Below, in pieces: positions 44,972 through 53,089 of a stretch of 64,000 nt of DNA (the first letter of the stretch is position 1; the number at the start of each line of letters is the position of its first letter). The stretch covers positions 992,001 to 1,056,000 of the forward strand of contig NZ_AP027737.1 of assembly GCF_030296695.1 (NCBI RefSeq), given 5' to 3'. The position numbers were made by a program, and so were the translations under genes. This DNA comes from Agromyces mangrovi. GTDB taxonomy: Bacteria > Actinomycetota > Actinomycetes > Actinomycetales > Microbacteriaceae. Below the pieces are notes generated by a model. The model did not search any database and was not told where the DNA came from. It saw only the letters and a list, made by a program, of their open reading frames with translations.

Positions 44972-46282
44972 TCAGGTGCGGGCGACCGCCACCGCAGCGG
45001 GGCCACCGTGGACCGCGGCGACCCGCACGACGAGGTCGTCCCCGTCGACCTCGGTCGAGGCCTCGCCCGACAGGACGCGCACCCGTCCCAGGTCGAGGCC
45101 GGCGCCGTCGACGCGGAACTCCCCCGGCGCGTCGACGAACGTGATCAGCTCGGTCGGCGTGCGCCACTCGCGGCGCCAGCCCGAGGCATCCGATTCGGGC
45201 TGCTCGGACCGCTCGCTCACCGCGGCGGCCGCCTCGACCAGCGGCCGCTTCCAGTCGCCGAAGCCCTCGAGGGTGGCGCGCTGCAGGTCGGGGATGCGCC
45301 CGTCGGCGGTCGGCCCGACGTTCACCAGGAGCCGGCCGCCCTTGGCGACCACGGTCACCCAGTGCTTCGCGAGGCGCATCGTGTCGAGGATCTCGTCGGT
45401 CGACTCCACCTGGTTGAAGCCGAACGAGTAGCCCAGGCCGCGGTTGTTCTCCCAGACGTCCTTGGTCTCGTTCTCGCCGAACGCCGAGTACTCGGTGGTG
45501 GCGTAGTCGGAGAACGTGTCGCCCCAGCGATCGTTGACGACGCCCTCGGGGTTCGCCGCGAAGTACTCGGCGAACAGCTCGTGCAGGCCGCCCGGGGCGC
45601 GGTGCTTGCCCGCGTCGGGCCACTCGATGTCGTTCCAGAGCACGTCGGGGCGGTATCGGTCGACGAGGTCGCGCACGTGGGCGGCCGCGTAGTAGTGGTA
45701 CGCGGCGTCGTTCGGGCGCAGGCTGTGCACCTCGGTGCTCGACGTGTGCGGCGGGAAGTCGGAGACCGACCAGTCGAGCCCGCCCGAGTAGTACACGCCG
45801 AAGCGGATGCCCTCGGCACGCACGGCCTCCGCGATGTCGCCGACGAGGTCGCGGCGCGGGCCGCGGCGCACCGTGTTGCGGTCGCCCGTGCCCGGCGCGT
45901 CCCACAGCGTGATGCCGTCGTGGTGCTTCGTGGTCGGCACCACGTACTCGGCACCGGCCCGGGCGAACAGCTTCGCCCAGTCGGCCGGGTCGAACCGTTC
46001 GGCGCCCCACTGGTCGAGGAAGTCGTCGTAGGGGGCATCCGAGTAGGCCTCGCGGTGGTGCTGCTGGGCCGGGCTGCCCTCGATGCGGATCGTGTTGAGG
46101 TACCACTCGGCGTACGGGTTGTGGGCGAACCAGGTGTCGTCGGGGATCTCGCCGAGCGCGCCGATGGGCTCGGCCCAGGCGGGCACCGAGTAGGCGCCCC
46201 AGTGGATGAAGATGCCGAACTTCGCGCGCGCGAACCACTCGGGCAGCGGACGCTCGAGGTCGGTCCAGGTCGTGTCGGTCAT
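44972..46282 (-). CDS. Alpha-L-fucosidase (GH29), cytoplasmic
   Basis: Releases L-fucose from alpha-fucosides. It has 436 residues and no signal peptide, so it acts after import by the adjacent ABC transporter. GH29 signatures are WFARAKFGIFIHWGAYSVPAW, YVVPTTKHHDGITLWDAPGT, GVYYSGGLDW, and VLWNDIEWPD with the nucleophile aspartate in the WND segment, then VTVVAKGGRLLVNVGPTADG. A C-terminal beta-domain (about 355-436) closes the protein. It is the last gene of a four-gene operon. Confidence 0.92.
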   Translation of the reverse strand: MTDTTWTDLERPLPEWFARAKFGIFIHWGAYSVPAWAEPIGALGEIPDDTWFAHNPYAEWYLNTIRIEGSPAQQHHREAYSDAPYDDFLDQWGAERFDPADWAKLFARAGAEYVVPTTKHHDGITLWDAPGTGDRNTVRRGPRRDLVGDIAEAVRAEGIRFGVYYSGGLDWSVSDFPPHTSSTEVHSLRPNDAAYHYYAAAHVRDLVDRYRPDVLWNDIEWPDAGKHRAPGGLHELFAEYFAANPEGVVNDRWGDTFSDYATTEYSAFGENETKDVWENNRGLGYSFGFNQVESTDEILDTMRLAKHWVTVVAKGGRLLVNVGPTADGRIPDLQRATLEGFGDWKRPLVEAAAAVSERSEQPESDASGWRREWRTPTELITFVDAPGEFRVDGAGLDLGRVRVLSGEASTEVDGDDLVVRVAAVHGGPAAVAVART

Positions 46283-46309
46283 GGGGGTCCTTTCGAATAT
46301 TGCGATGGT

Positions 46310-47236
46310 TCAGCGGCCGCCGAGGCCGGAGAGGGCGATGCCCTTGACCAGGTGCCGTTGGAGCAGGATGACGATCAGCGCCGTCGGCAGCATCGAGATC
46401 GTCGACGCGGCCATGAGCAGCTGCCACTGGTTGCCCTGCTGGCCGAGGAAGCTGTTCAGCCCGATCGGCACGGTCGCCATGTCCTGGGTGGAGATGATGA
46501 TCAGCGGCCAGAGGAAGCTGTTCCAGTAGTTGATGAAGGTGAAGACCGCCAGCACGCCGATCGCGGGCTTCGCGATAGGCACGATGATGGTCAGCAGGAT
46601 GCGCAGCCGGCTCGCGCCGTCGACCGTGGCCGCCTCCTCGAGCTCCCGCGGCACCGTCAGGAAGAACTGGCGCAGCAGGAAGGTGCCGAACGCGGTGAAC
46701 GCCCACGGCAGGATGAGCGCCTGGTAGCTGTTCTGCCAGCCGAGCTCCTGCATGAAGATGAACATCGGGATGACGACGACCTCCTGCGGCACGAGCAGCG
46801 TGACGAGGTAGAGCGCGAAGAGCCCGCTCCGGCCGCGGAACCGCATGCGTGCGAATGCATACGCGGCGAAGACGCTCGTGATGCAGACGAGCAGCGTGCC
46901 GAGCACCGACACCACGAGGCCGTTCCACATGAACCGGCCGAACGGCACGAAGGTCCACGCGTCGACGAAGTTCGACCAGCGGATCTCGCTGCCGAACAGC
47001 GACGGCGGCGAGGCGAACACCTCGTTGCCGGGCTTCAGGGCCGTCGCGAGCATCCAGATGAACGGCATCAGGAACAGCAGCAGCACGAGCGTGAGCAGCA
47101 CCTGGGAGGTGATCTCGCGGGCGAGGCGGGCACGCTTGCGAGCGGATGCCGGTCGGGGCACGTACTCGTCGTGCAGGTCCCGCGGCTGGACGATCGCCCG
47201 GGTCGTGTCCGGGCGTTGCGCGGTCGCGCTACTCAT
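46310..47236 (-). CDS. Carbohydrate ABC transporter permease, MalG type
   Basis: A 308-residue inner-membrane permease with six helices and the cytoplasmic EAA loop EEAATVDGASRLRILLTIIV-P. The long first cytoplasmic segment and C-terminal LVKGIALSGLGGR are typical of the MalG (CUT1) group. Its ATG overlaps the end of the upstream permease by 8 bp. No ATPase is encoded nearby, so a shared MsiK-type ATPase elsewhere is likely, as in other actinobacteria. Confidence 0.92.
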   Translation of the reverse strand: MSSATAQRPDTTRAIVQPRDLHDEYVPRPASARKRARLAREITSQVLLTLVLLLFLMPFIWMLATALKPGNEVFASPPSLFGSEIRWSNFVDAWTFVPFGRFMWNGLVVSVLGTLLVCITSVFAAYAFARMRFRGRSGLFALYLVTLLVPQEVVVIPMFIFMQELGWQNSYQALILPWAFTAFGTFLLRQFFLTVPRELEEAATVDGASRLRILLTIIVPIAKPAIGVLAVFTFINYWNSFLWPLIIISTQDMATVPIGLNSFLGQQGNQWQLLMAASTISMLPTALIVILLQRHLVKGIALSGLGGR

Positions 47237-48160
47237 AGTGCACCCACTTCCGCTGGCCCAGGAACTGGACCGCCGTGATCAGAGCGATGATGGCGAACAG
47301 GACCGTGGCCACCGCCGACGCGGTGCCGAGGTCGAAGAGCTGGAAGCCGCGCTGGTAGAGGTACATGACCATGGTCGTCGTGGCCACGCCCGGTCCACCG
47401 CCGGTCAGCACGTACGGCTGCGCGAAGACCTGGAAGCTCGTGATGAGCGTCATGACCGCCGCGAAGAACAGCGACGGCGACAGCATCGGCAGCGTCACGT
47501 GCCAGAACCGGCGCGGAGCGCTGGCCCCGTCGAGCGAGGCCGCCTCGTAGAGGTGGTCGGGGATCGAGTCGAGCCCGGCCGAGAAGACCAGCATGTTGTA
47601 GCCGAACCCCTGCCAGAGCGACATCACGACGACCGCGGCCATGGCGCCCGTCTCGGTGCCGAGCGGGTTGAACTGCTCGACGCCGAACCACGAGGCGATG
47701 TCGGCGAAGACGCCGTTCGGCTGCACGAGCAGCCGCCAGACCAGCGCGTTCGCGACGATCGGCGTGACGGCGGGCAGGAAGAACAGCAGCCGGTAGAGCC
47801 CGCGGCCGCGGATGCGGGGCGAGATCCAGAGGGCGAGGCCGAGCGCGAGCACGAAGTTCAGCGGCACGTACAGCACCACGAACAGCAGGGTGTTGCCGAC
47901 CGTGCGCCAGAACATCGGGTCGCTCGTGAAGATCGTGACGAAGTTCTGGAACCCGACGAAGGTGCGCTCGCCGAACACCGGCCAGGCGAAGAAGGCGATG
48001 ACGACGGATGCGACGATCGGCCCGAGCGTGAAGGCGAAGAAGCCGATGCCGCTCGGGGCGAGGAACGCGTACGCGGTACGCGCCTCCCGCCGCTTGAGCG
48101 AGGGGCCCGCCGGGGCGCCGACGAAGTCGTCGACGCCCCCGCGGTGGTGGACGAGGTCAC
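47229..48160 (-). pseudogene. Carbohydrate ABC transporter permease, MalF type, frameshifted (probable assembly error)
   Basis: From the GTG at 48160, which overlaps the binding-protein stop (GTGA), translation reads VTSSTTAG. The frame then changes at the C-run 48136-48140; one added base gives GGVDDFVGAPAGPSLKRREA, a first helix containing SGIGFFAFTLGPIVASVV, and the main body FGERTFVGFQNFVTIF onward. The EAA loop is EAASLDGASAPRRFWHVTLP. The corrected length is 310 residues, normal for MalF-type CUT1 permeases. As written, the conserved frame has no usable start before the GTG at 47978, which would remove the first helix. Confidence 0.87.
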
Positions 48161-49410
48161 TGCCCTGCGCCCGCCTCGGTCTGCGACTGCACCGTGCCGA
48201 GGAAGTCCTCGGCGGTCATGTCACCGTTCAGCGCGCTCACCGCGTACTGGTTGAAGAGGGTGTTGACCTGGGTGAAGTTCGCCGTCGAGCGCAACGCCTC
48301 GCCGGTGGCGCCGGCCGCCGAGAGGGTGTCCTCGGCGATCGCGAACGCGCCCTGGTAGTACGCGGGCTGCTCGGCGGTGCGCGACGGGAAGGCGCGACCC
48401 TGCTCGGCGAGCGCGGTCTGCGCCTCGGGGCCGGTGAGCACCGAGATCGCCTGCAGCGCCTCCTCGGGGTACTCGCACGATGCGCTCACGCCGTAGCCCG
48501 AGCCGGCGACGGGCGTCGCCGAGCCGTTCGGGCCCGCGGGGATGAGGGCGACGCCGTACTCGAACGCGACCTGCTCGGCGACGTAGGCGAGCTGCCACGG
48601 GCCGTCGATCGCCATCGCCGCGTCGCCCGCGACGAACGAGTTGAGCGCGTTGTAGGAGTCGCTCGTGGCGGGCAGCTGCGGCGCGCTGCCGTCGGCGACG
48701 AGGCCCTGCAGGTACGCGACCGCCTCGACCATGGCCGGGTCGGTCAGCTGCAGCGAGCCGTCGGCGGCCACGCCCTGCTCGCCGCCCAGCGTCAGCGACC
48801 ACGCGGTCGTGGTGTCGACGGTCGGGTTGATGGCGTAGCCGTATTTGCCGTCGCCCGAGAGCGCAGCGGCGGCCTCGGAGAAGTCGTCCACCGTCCAGTC
48901 CTCGGCGGGCGCGTCGAGGCCGGCCTCGGCGAACGCGTCGGCGTTGTAGAAGACGATGAGGGGCCCGAGGTCGTAGGGCACGGCGACCTGCTCGCCGTCG
49001 ACCTGGGTGCCCTCGACGATGGCGCTGTCGAACTCTGCCAGGTCGATGCCCGCGTCGGCGAGCATCCTGTCGTCGAGCGGCAGCAGCAGCTCGCGGATGC
49101 TCGTCGCACGCGGCGACTGCACGCCGAGGATGCACGCCTCGGTGCCGCCGCTGGCCTGTGCGGCCAGCCGAGTCCAGTAGTCGTTGAACGGTGCCGTCTC
49201 GAGCTCGAGCTGGATGTTCGGGTACTCCGCCTCGACCAGGCCGACGAGGGTCTCGAGGGCCTCGGTCTCGGGGGTGGAGCCGGCCCACATCGAGAAGGTG
49301 AGCGTCGTGACGCCGTCCTCCTGCGTGCTGCCTCCGCCGCCGCCCGAACAACCCGCGAGCAGGGCCAGGGCCCCGACCGCCGCCAATGGTGCTCCGACGA
49401 ATCGCTTCAT
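48157..49410 (-). CDS. Sugar ABC transporter substrate-binding lipoprotein
   Basis: A 417-residue extracellular solute-binding protein. It has a lipoprotein signal peptide with lipobox LLAGC (Cys21), followed by a glycine spacer. It shows TLTFSMWAGSTPETEALETL, VPYDLGPLIVFYNADAFAEA, FVAGDAAMAIDGPWQL and GSGYGVSASCEYPEEALQ, as in family 1 binding proteins of CUT1 transporters. GGAGAGGAAG precedes the ATG. It is first in the operon with two permeases and the GH29 fucosidase; fucosylated oligosaccharides are the inferred ligand. Confidence 0.93.
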   Translation of the reverse strand: MKRFVGAPLAAVGALALLAGCSGGGGGSTQEDGVTTLTFSMWAGSTPETEALETLVGLVEAEYPNIQLELETAPFNDYWTRLAAQASGGTEACILGVQSPRATSIRELLLPLDDRMLADAGIDLAEFDSAIVEGTQVDGEQVAVPYDLGPLIVFYNADAFAEAGLDAPAEDWTVDDFSEAAAALSGDGKYGYAINPTVDTTTAWSLTLGGEQGVAADGSLQLTDPAMVEAVAYLQGLVADGSAPQLPATSDSYNALNSFVAGDAAMAIDGPWQLAYVAEQVAFEYGVALIPAGPNGSATPVAGSGYGVSASCEYPEEALQAISVLTGPEAQTALAEQGRAFPSRTAEQPAYYQGAFAIAEDTLSAAGATGEALRSTANFTQVNTLFNQYAVSALNGDMTAEDFLGTVQSQTEAGAGQ

Positions 49411-49608
49411 GACTGTCTTCCTCTCCGTTGAAGAAATGGTGCTGTGCTCCGGCAGGACGTCCAGAGATCAGATCTATTCCGGTGATCAGTGTTGCTGCGC
49501 TAACCGTTTCAGTCAAGCGCGAAATCGTGATCTGGCCGCCATTGGCCTGTGATTACGCGAGTTCTGATGACAGTTTCGCGCTGATTCGTGATGAATCTCA
49601 CCGATATC

Positions 49609-49622
49609 GCGGAACGTTTCGC
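49609..49622. promoter_or_regulatory. LacI-type operator candidate at the fucoside locus
   Basis: GCGGAACGTTTCGC is a palindrome with one mismatched pair and a CG centre. It lies 48 bp upstream of the lacI-type gene in the divergent control region. A second sequence, TAACCGTTTCA (49501-49511), nearer the transporter operon, shares the GTTTC half and may be another site. Confidence 0.5.
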
Positions 49623-49669
49623 TCGTTTCGGCTACGCTACCACCACAGACTCATCCGACCAACAGGGGA

Positions 49670-50692
49670 ATGCGGGGCAGCGTGGCCACCTACCATGACC
49701 TCCGGCGCGAGACCGGGCTGTCGCTCGCGACGATCTCGAAGTACTTCAACGGCGGCAACGTGCTCGAGGAGAACGCGCGCAGCATCGAGGAGGCCGCGAA
49801 GCGGCTCGAGTTCCGGCCGAACACCTTCGCCCGCAACCTCCGCACACGGCGCACGCGCACGGTCGGCGTGCTGCTGCCCGACCTCACGAGCGACTTCTAC
49901 CTGTCGATCCTCTCGGGCATCGAGCGGCGGCTCCGCGACAACGGCGTGAGCATGCTCATCTGCGTCGACCACCACGAGGACGAGGGCGTCGACGACGCGG
50001 TCGAGTTCCTCGCCTCGCGCATGGTCGACGGCGTCATCACCGTGCCGAGCACGCGCGCGCTGCCCGGCCTGCGCACGCTCGCGGCACAGGGCACGCCCGT
50101 GGTCGCGATCGACTGGCCCGCAGACGGCGTCGAGGCCGACGCCGTCGTGATCGACAACGAGGAGGCGGCGGCGATGGCGATCCAGCGCCTCGCCGACCGC
50201 GGGCACCGTCGCATCGCGTTCATCGGCAACGACCGCGTGCCGACCATCCGCGCCCGCGAGCGCGGCGTGCGCAACCAGCTCGCCGCCCGCCGCATCCCGG
50301 TGCGGGAGGAGTACATCGCCCGCTCCCCCATGTCGGTCGAGGGCGGCCGGCTCGCCATGCAGCGGCTGCTGCTGCTCGAGGAGCGCCCCACCGCCGTGTT
50401 CTGCTCCATGAACCTGGTCGGCGTCGGCGCGCTCACCGCGCTCGCCGAGTCGGGGCTGCGCGTGCCCGACGACATGTCGTTCGTCGGGTTCGACATGCCC
50501 CTGCTCGCGCGCATGACCGATCCGCCGCTCGACATGGTCAATCAACGGGTGGGCGACCTGGCACGGGCATCCGCCGACCTCATGCTGCGCCGCCTCGACC
50601 CCGAGGCCCCGGCGGTGCCGCCGCAGACCGTCGTGCTGCACGCCGAGTTCCTGCACGGCGGGTCGGTGGCCGACATCCGCCGCCAGTCGTGA
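49670..50692 (+). CDS. LacI family transcriptional regulator
   Basis: A 340-residue LacI/GalR repressor. The N-terminal helix-turn-helix reads TYHDLRRETGLSLATISKYF with the hinge ARNLRTRRTRTVGVLLPDL. The periplasmic-binding-like effector domain has DGVITVPSTR, HRRIAFIGN and SFVGFDMP. It is divergent from the transporter/fucosidase operon and precedes the mutarotase and lactonase genes, so it probably controls the locus with fucose or a fucoside as inducer. An in-frame GTG at 49682 is an alternative start. Confidence 0.9.
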   Translation: MRGSVATYHDLRRETGLSLATISKYFNGGNVLEENARSIEEAAKRLEFRPNTFARNLRTRRTRTVGVLLPDLTSDFYLSILSGIERRLRDNGVSMLICVDHHEDEGVDDAVEFLASRMVDGVITVPSTRALPGLRTLAAQGTPVVAIDWPADGVEADAVVIDNEEAAAMAIQRLADRGHRRIAFIGNDRVPTIRARERGVRNQLAARRIPVREEYIARSPMSVEGGRLAMQRLLLLEERPTAVFCSMNLVGVGALTALAESGLRVPDDMSFVGFDMPLLARMTDPPLDMVNQRVGDLARASADLMLRRLDPEAPAVPPQTVVLHAEFLHGGSVADIRRQS

Positions 50693-50766
50693 TCATCGGC
50701 TGAATGCAGGGCGATCGGATGCCTCTGAGGCGAAACCGGCCTCCTGAACGTGAGAAGATCGGATCT

Positions 50767-51117
50767 ATGACGTCAACGACGATGCGAATCGCCCTCCACT
50801 CGACGGTGCGCGAGGGCTACATCGAGCAGCATGCCAGCATTCCCGAGGACCTCGTCGACACGTTCGCCCGCGTCGGCATCCACAACTGGACGATCTGGCG
50901 CTCGGGCGAGCACATGTTCCACCTCGTCGAGTGCGACGACTGGGACGCGGCGATGGCCGCGATCGAGGAGGACCCGGCCAACCTGCGCTGGCAGGCGACG
51001 ATCGGACCGTACGTCGAGCTGTACCGCGACTCCGACGGCGAGCCCGGATTCGTGCCGCTGGCCGAGGTCTACGACCTGCGCCGGCAGCGTGCCGCCCGAG
51101 CGGCGGATCCGGCATGA
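50767..51117 (+). CDS. L-rhamnose/L-fucose mutarotase family protein
   Basis: A 116-residue protein of the RhaM/FucU-like family (formerly DUF718), which interconverts the anomers of deoxysugars. It has EGYIEQHASIPEDLVDTFAR, GIHNWTIWRSGEHMFHLVEC and DPANLRWQATIGPYVEL. Its stop overlaps the lactonase start (ATGA). With a GH29 enzyme and a fuconolactonase-like gene next to it, L-fucose is the likely substrate. Confidence 0.85.
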   Translation: MTSTTMRIALHSTVREGYIEQHASIPEDLVDTFARVGIHNWTIWRSGEHMFHLVECDDWDAAMAAIEEDPANLRWQATIGPYVELYRDSDGEPGFVPLAEVYDLRRQRAARAADPA

Positions 51118-51962
51118 CCGCCCCGGGGCTGATCGACGCGCACGTGCACGTGTGGGACCCGTCGCTGCACCGGTACGACTGGCTCGACGGCCTCGCGATC
51201 CACCGGCCGATGCTGCCGGCCGACGTCGACCGCGCCGGCGGGGCGACGACCGGCATGGTGTTCGTGCAGGCGGGGGCCGCGCGCGAGGACGCGCTCGCCG
51301 AGGCGCGGTGGGTGGGCTCGGTCGACTGGCCCGAGCTCGTCGCGATCGTCGCCGATGCGGACCTGCTGTCGGATGCGGACGACCTGGCCGAGCACCTCGA
51401 CGCGCTCGCCGCGCTGCCGAAGGTGGTCGGCGTGCGCGACAACCTGCAGAACGAGCCGGTCGAGACGTTCACCGCCCGTGCCGATGGGCTGGCCGAGCTC
51501 GGGCGCCGCGGGCTCACGTTCGACGCCTGCATCCGCCACACCCAGCTGCCCGCGCTCATCGACCTGCTCGCCGCGGCGCCGGGCGTCGCGGTCGTGCTCG
51601 ACCACCTCGGCAAGCCGCCGATCGACGCAGGTGTCGACTCGCTCGAGGGACGCGCCTGGTCGGCCGGCATCGGCGAGCTCGCGTCTCGGCCCGGCACGTT
51701 CGCCAAGCTCTCCGGCCTCACCGCCGAGTCGGCCGATGCAGACGCGTTCGCCCGCAACGCCGGCGCGTTCATCGCCCGCGTGCTCGAGGCGTTCGGCCCC
51801 GAGCGCACCATGCTCGGCAGCGACTGGCCCGTGAGCGCCACCTTCGGCGTCGGCGGCTCGTTCGCCGACTGGGTCGCACGCGTGCGCGCCCTCGTCGGCG
51901 AGCCCGACTGGCCCGAGGTCGCCTCCGTCAGCGCGCGTCGCGCCTACCTCGGGACTCCGTAG
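51114..51962 (+). CDS. Amidohydrolase-superfamily sugar lactonase, probable L-fucono-1,5-lactonase
   Basis: A 282-residue TIM-barrel metal-dependent hydrolase. It starts LIDAHVHVWDPSLHRYDWLD, has FDACIRHTQLPALIDLL and VVLDHLGKPPI, and ends with ERTMLGSDWPVSATFG. These are the landmarks of the 2-pyrone-4,6-dicarboxylate lactonase/fuconolactonase group. It is coupled to the mutarotase gene. The expected reaction is opening of L-fuconolactone to L-fuconate. A fucose dehydrogenase is not visible beside it. Confidence 0.85.
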   Translation: MTAPGLIDAHVHVWDPSLHRYDWLDGLAIHRPMLPADVDRAGGATTGMVFVQAGAAREDALAEARWVGSVDWPELVAIVADADLLSDADDLAEHLDALAALPKVVGVRDNLQNEPVETFTARADGLAELGRRGLTFDACIRHTQLPALIDLLAAAPGVAVVLDHLGKPPIDAGVDSLEGRAWSAGIGELASRPGTFAKLSGLTAESADADAFARNAGAFIARVLEAFGPERTMLGSDWPVSATFGVGGSFADWVARVRALVGEPDWPEVASVSARRAYLGTP

Positions 51963-51970
51963 ATCGCAGC

Positions 51971-52507
51971 TCAGCCGGCGGTGAACGCGCCGGCCCGCTT
52001 CGCCGCGATCGCCCGGTGCGTCGTCGGCAGCATGGCGACCCGAGTCGCGAGGGCTATCGGATCGATCAGCGCCGCGTCGACGAGCGCCCCCACGAAGTCC
52101 ATGTCTTTCGGCTCGCCTCGGACGAGCTTCGCTGCACACAGGTCGATGGGATCCAGGCACAGCCCGGCGGCACCGCCTGGCCCGTCTGGTTCGACGCGCA
52201 CGATCCGCTCCTCCCACCCGGCAGGGAGCACCGCGGTCGCCAAGCTGACGCCCTGCCCATAGAACCCATGGGCGCGATCGAACTCGGACCACTCGCCGAT
52301 CGCCACGTCGATCATCTGCGCGACCAGTCCTCGCGCGTCGTCTCGCACGGGCACCACATCGGCCTCTCGCGACAGTGTTGCCCGCTCCGGCAGCTCATCC
52401 GCATCCCACGTACCCAGAATCGCCTGGCTGCCGATGATGATGACCTCTCCCTGACTGCTCACCTCGGTCGCTCGCCGGATGATCTCCTCCAGGTCTGCGC
52501 GCTTCAT
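51971..52507 (-). CDS. Nucleotidyltransferase-like protein (DUF6036 type), possible toxin
   Basis: A 178-residue protein with a nucleotidyltransferase-fold start: EVIIIGSQAILGTW (helix-turn glycine/serine motif) and the acidic strand SREADVVPV, then CLDPIDLCAAKLVRGEPKD with MDFVGALVDAALID. This resembles DUF6036/AbiEii-related proteins. It overlaps the preceding XRE gene by 4 bp. Similar two-gene modules behave as toxin-antitoxin systems, but activity here is unproven and the second catalytic acid is not obvious. Confidence 0.68.
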   Translation of the reverse strand: MKRADLEEIIRRATEVSSQGEVIIIGSQAILGTWDADELPERATLSREADVVPVRDDARGLVAQMIDVAIGEWSEFDRAHGFYGQGVSLATAVLPAGWEERIVRVEPDGPGGAAGLCLDPIDLCAAKLVRGEPKDMDFVGALVDAALIDPIALATRVAMLPTTHRAIAAKRAGAFTAG

Positions 52508-53004
52508 GCCGCGGTCGCCCGCTGAATCGCCGCCACTCGCGCGGCGTCGGTGAGCGCGCCTGCGAACGGAGAGTTCTGGCGCAGCTCTCGGCCCTCGGTC
52601 GTGTCGGCGAGCATCGCGTCGATCAGTTCATCGACCGGACCGGCCGCGAGCTCCTCCCAGCGGTCGAGCCAGTGAACCGCCTCGCCACGCGCGTGAGGGC
52701 GGATGCGGTCGAGGTTGCGTGGCACGACCGCGAGCGCCGCTTCCGGTCGCTGTAGCAGTTCCGCCGCGAGCGTGCGGTGCAACTCGATGAGCACACGCTC
52801 CTCTCGCCGCACCGGTACGACCTCCAGGCGAGGCTCCCGGTCCATCGCGGCGAGCGCTCGACGCAGCGTGTCGAGCCGGATCGTTCCCCGTCGCTCCGAC
52901 TCCTCCATGCGCGAGACGGTCGAGACATTGACGCCGAGTCGGCTCGCGAGCTCACGCTGCGACCACCCGACGGCATCCCGTGCTGCTTCGATCGTCGCCG
53001 ACAT
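52504..53004 (-). CDS. XRE family regulator, probable antitoxin partner
   Basis: A 166-residue protein. The N-terminal helix-turn-helix reads AVGWSQRELASRLGVNVSTV then SRMEESERRGTIRLDTLRRA. The C-terminal helical domain ends RELRQNSPFAGALTDAARVA, a recurrent motif in partners of nucleotidyltransferase-like proteins. GGAGGTG precedes the ATG at 53004. A near-ideal operator palindrome lies 16 bp upstream of the start, so autoregulation of the two-gene unit is likely. Confidence 0.78.
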   Translation of the reverse strand: MSATIEAARDAVGWSQRELASRLGVNVSTVSRMEESERRGTIRLDTLRRALAAMDREPRLEVVPVRREERVLIELHRTLAAELLQRPEAALAVVPRNLDRIRPHARGEAVHWLDRWEELAAGPVDELIDAMLADTTEGRELRQNSPFAGALTDAARVAAIQRATAA

Positions 53005-53019
53005 GCATCCACCTCCGTG

Positions 53020-53035
53020 TTGCATTCTAATGCAA
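53020..53035. promoter_or_regulatory. Operator palindrome of the XRE/nucleotidyltransferase unit
   Basis: TTGCATT-CT-AATGCAA is a palindrome with perfect 7-bp arms and a 2-bp centre, in an AT-rich island that should contain the promoter. Its geometry fits an XRE dimer. Confidence 0.65.
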
Positions 53036-53089
53036 CAAAGCGGCGCCCGCCCGGGAGTCGGGTCGACCGAACGGGCGCCTGCTCGGATG

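Noticed and set aside
47229..47978. A short MalF-type permease starting at the GTG at 47978
   Set aside because: It lacks the first transmembrane helix. The missing part is present upstream after correcting one base in the C-run 48136-48140, with a start that overlaps the binding-protein stop.
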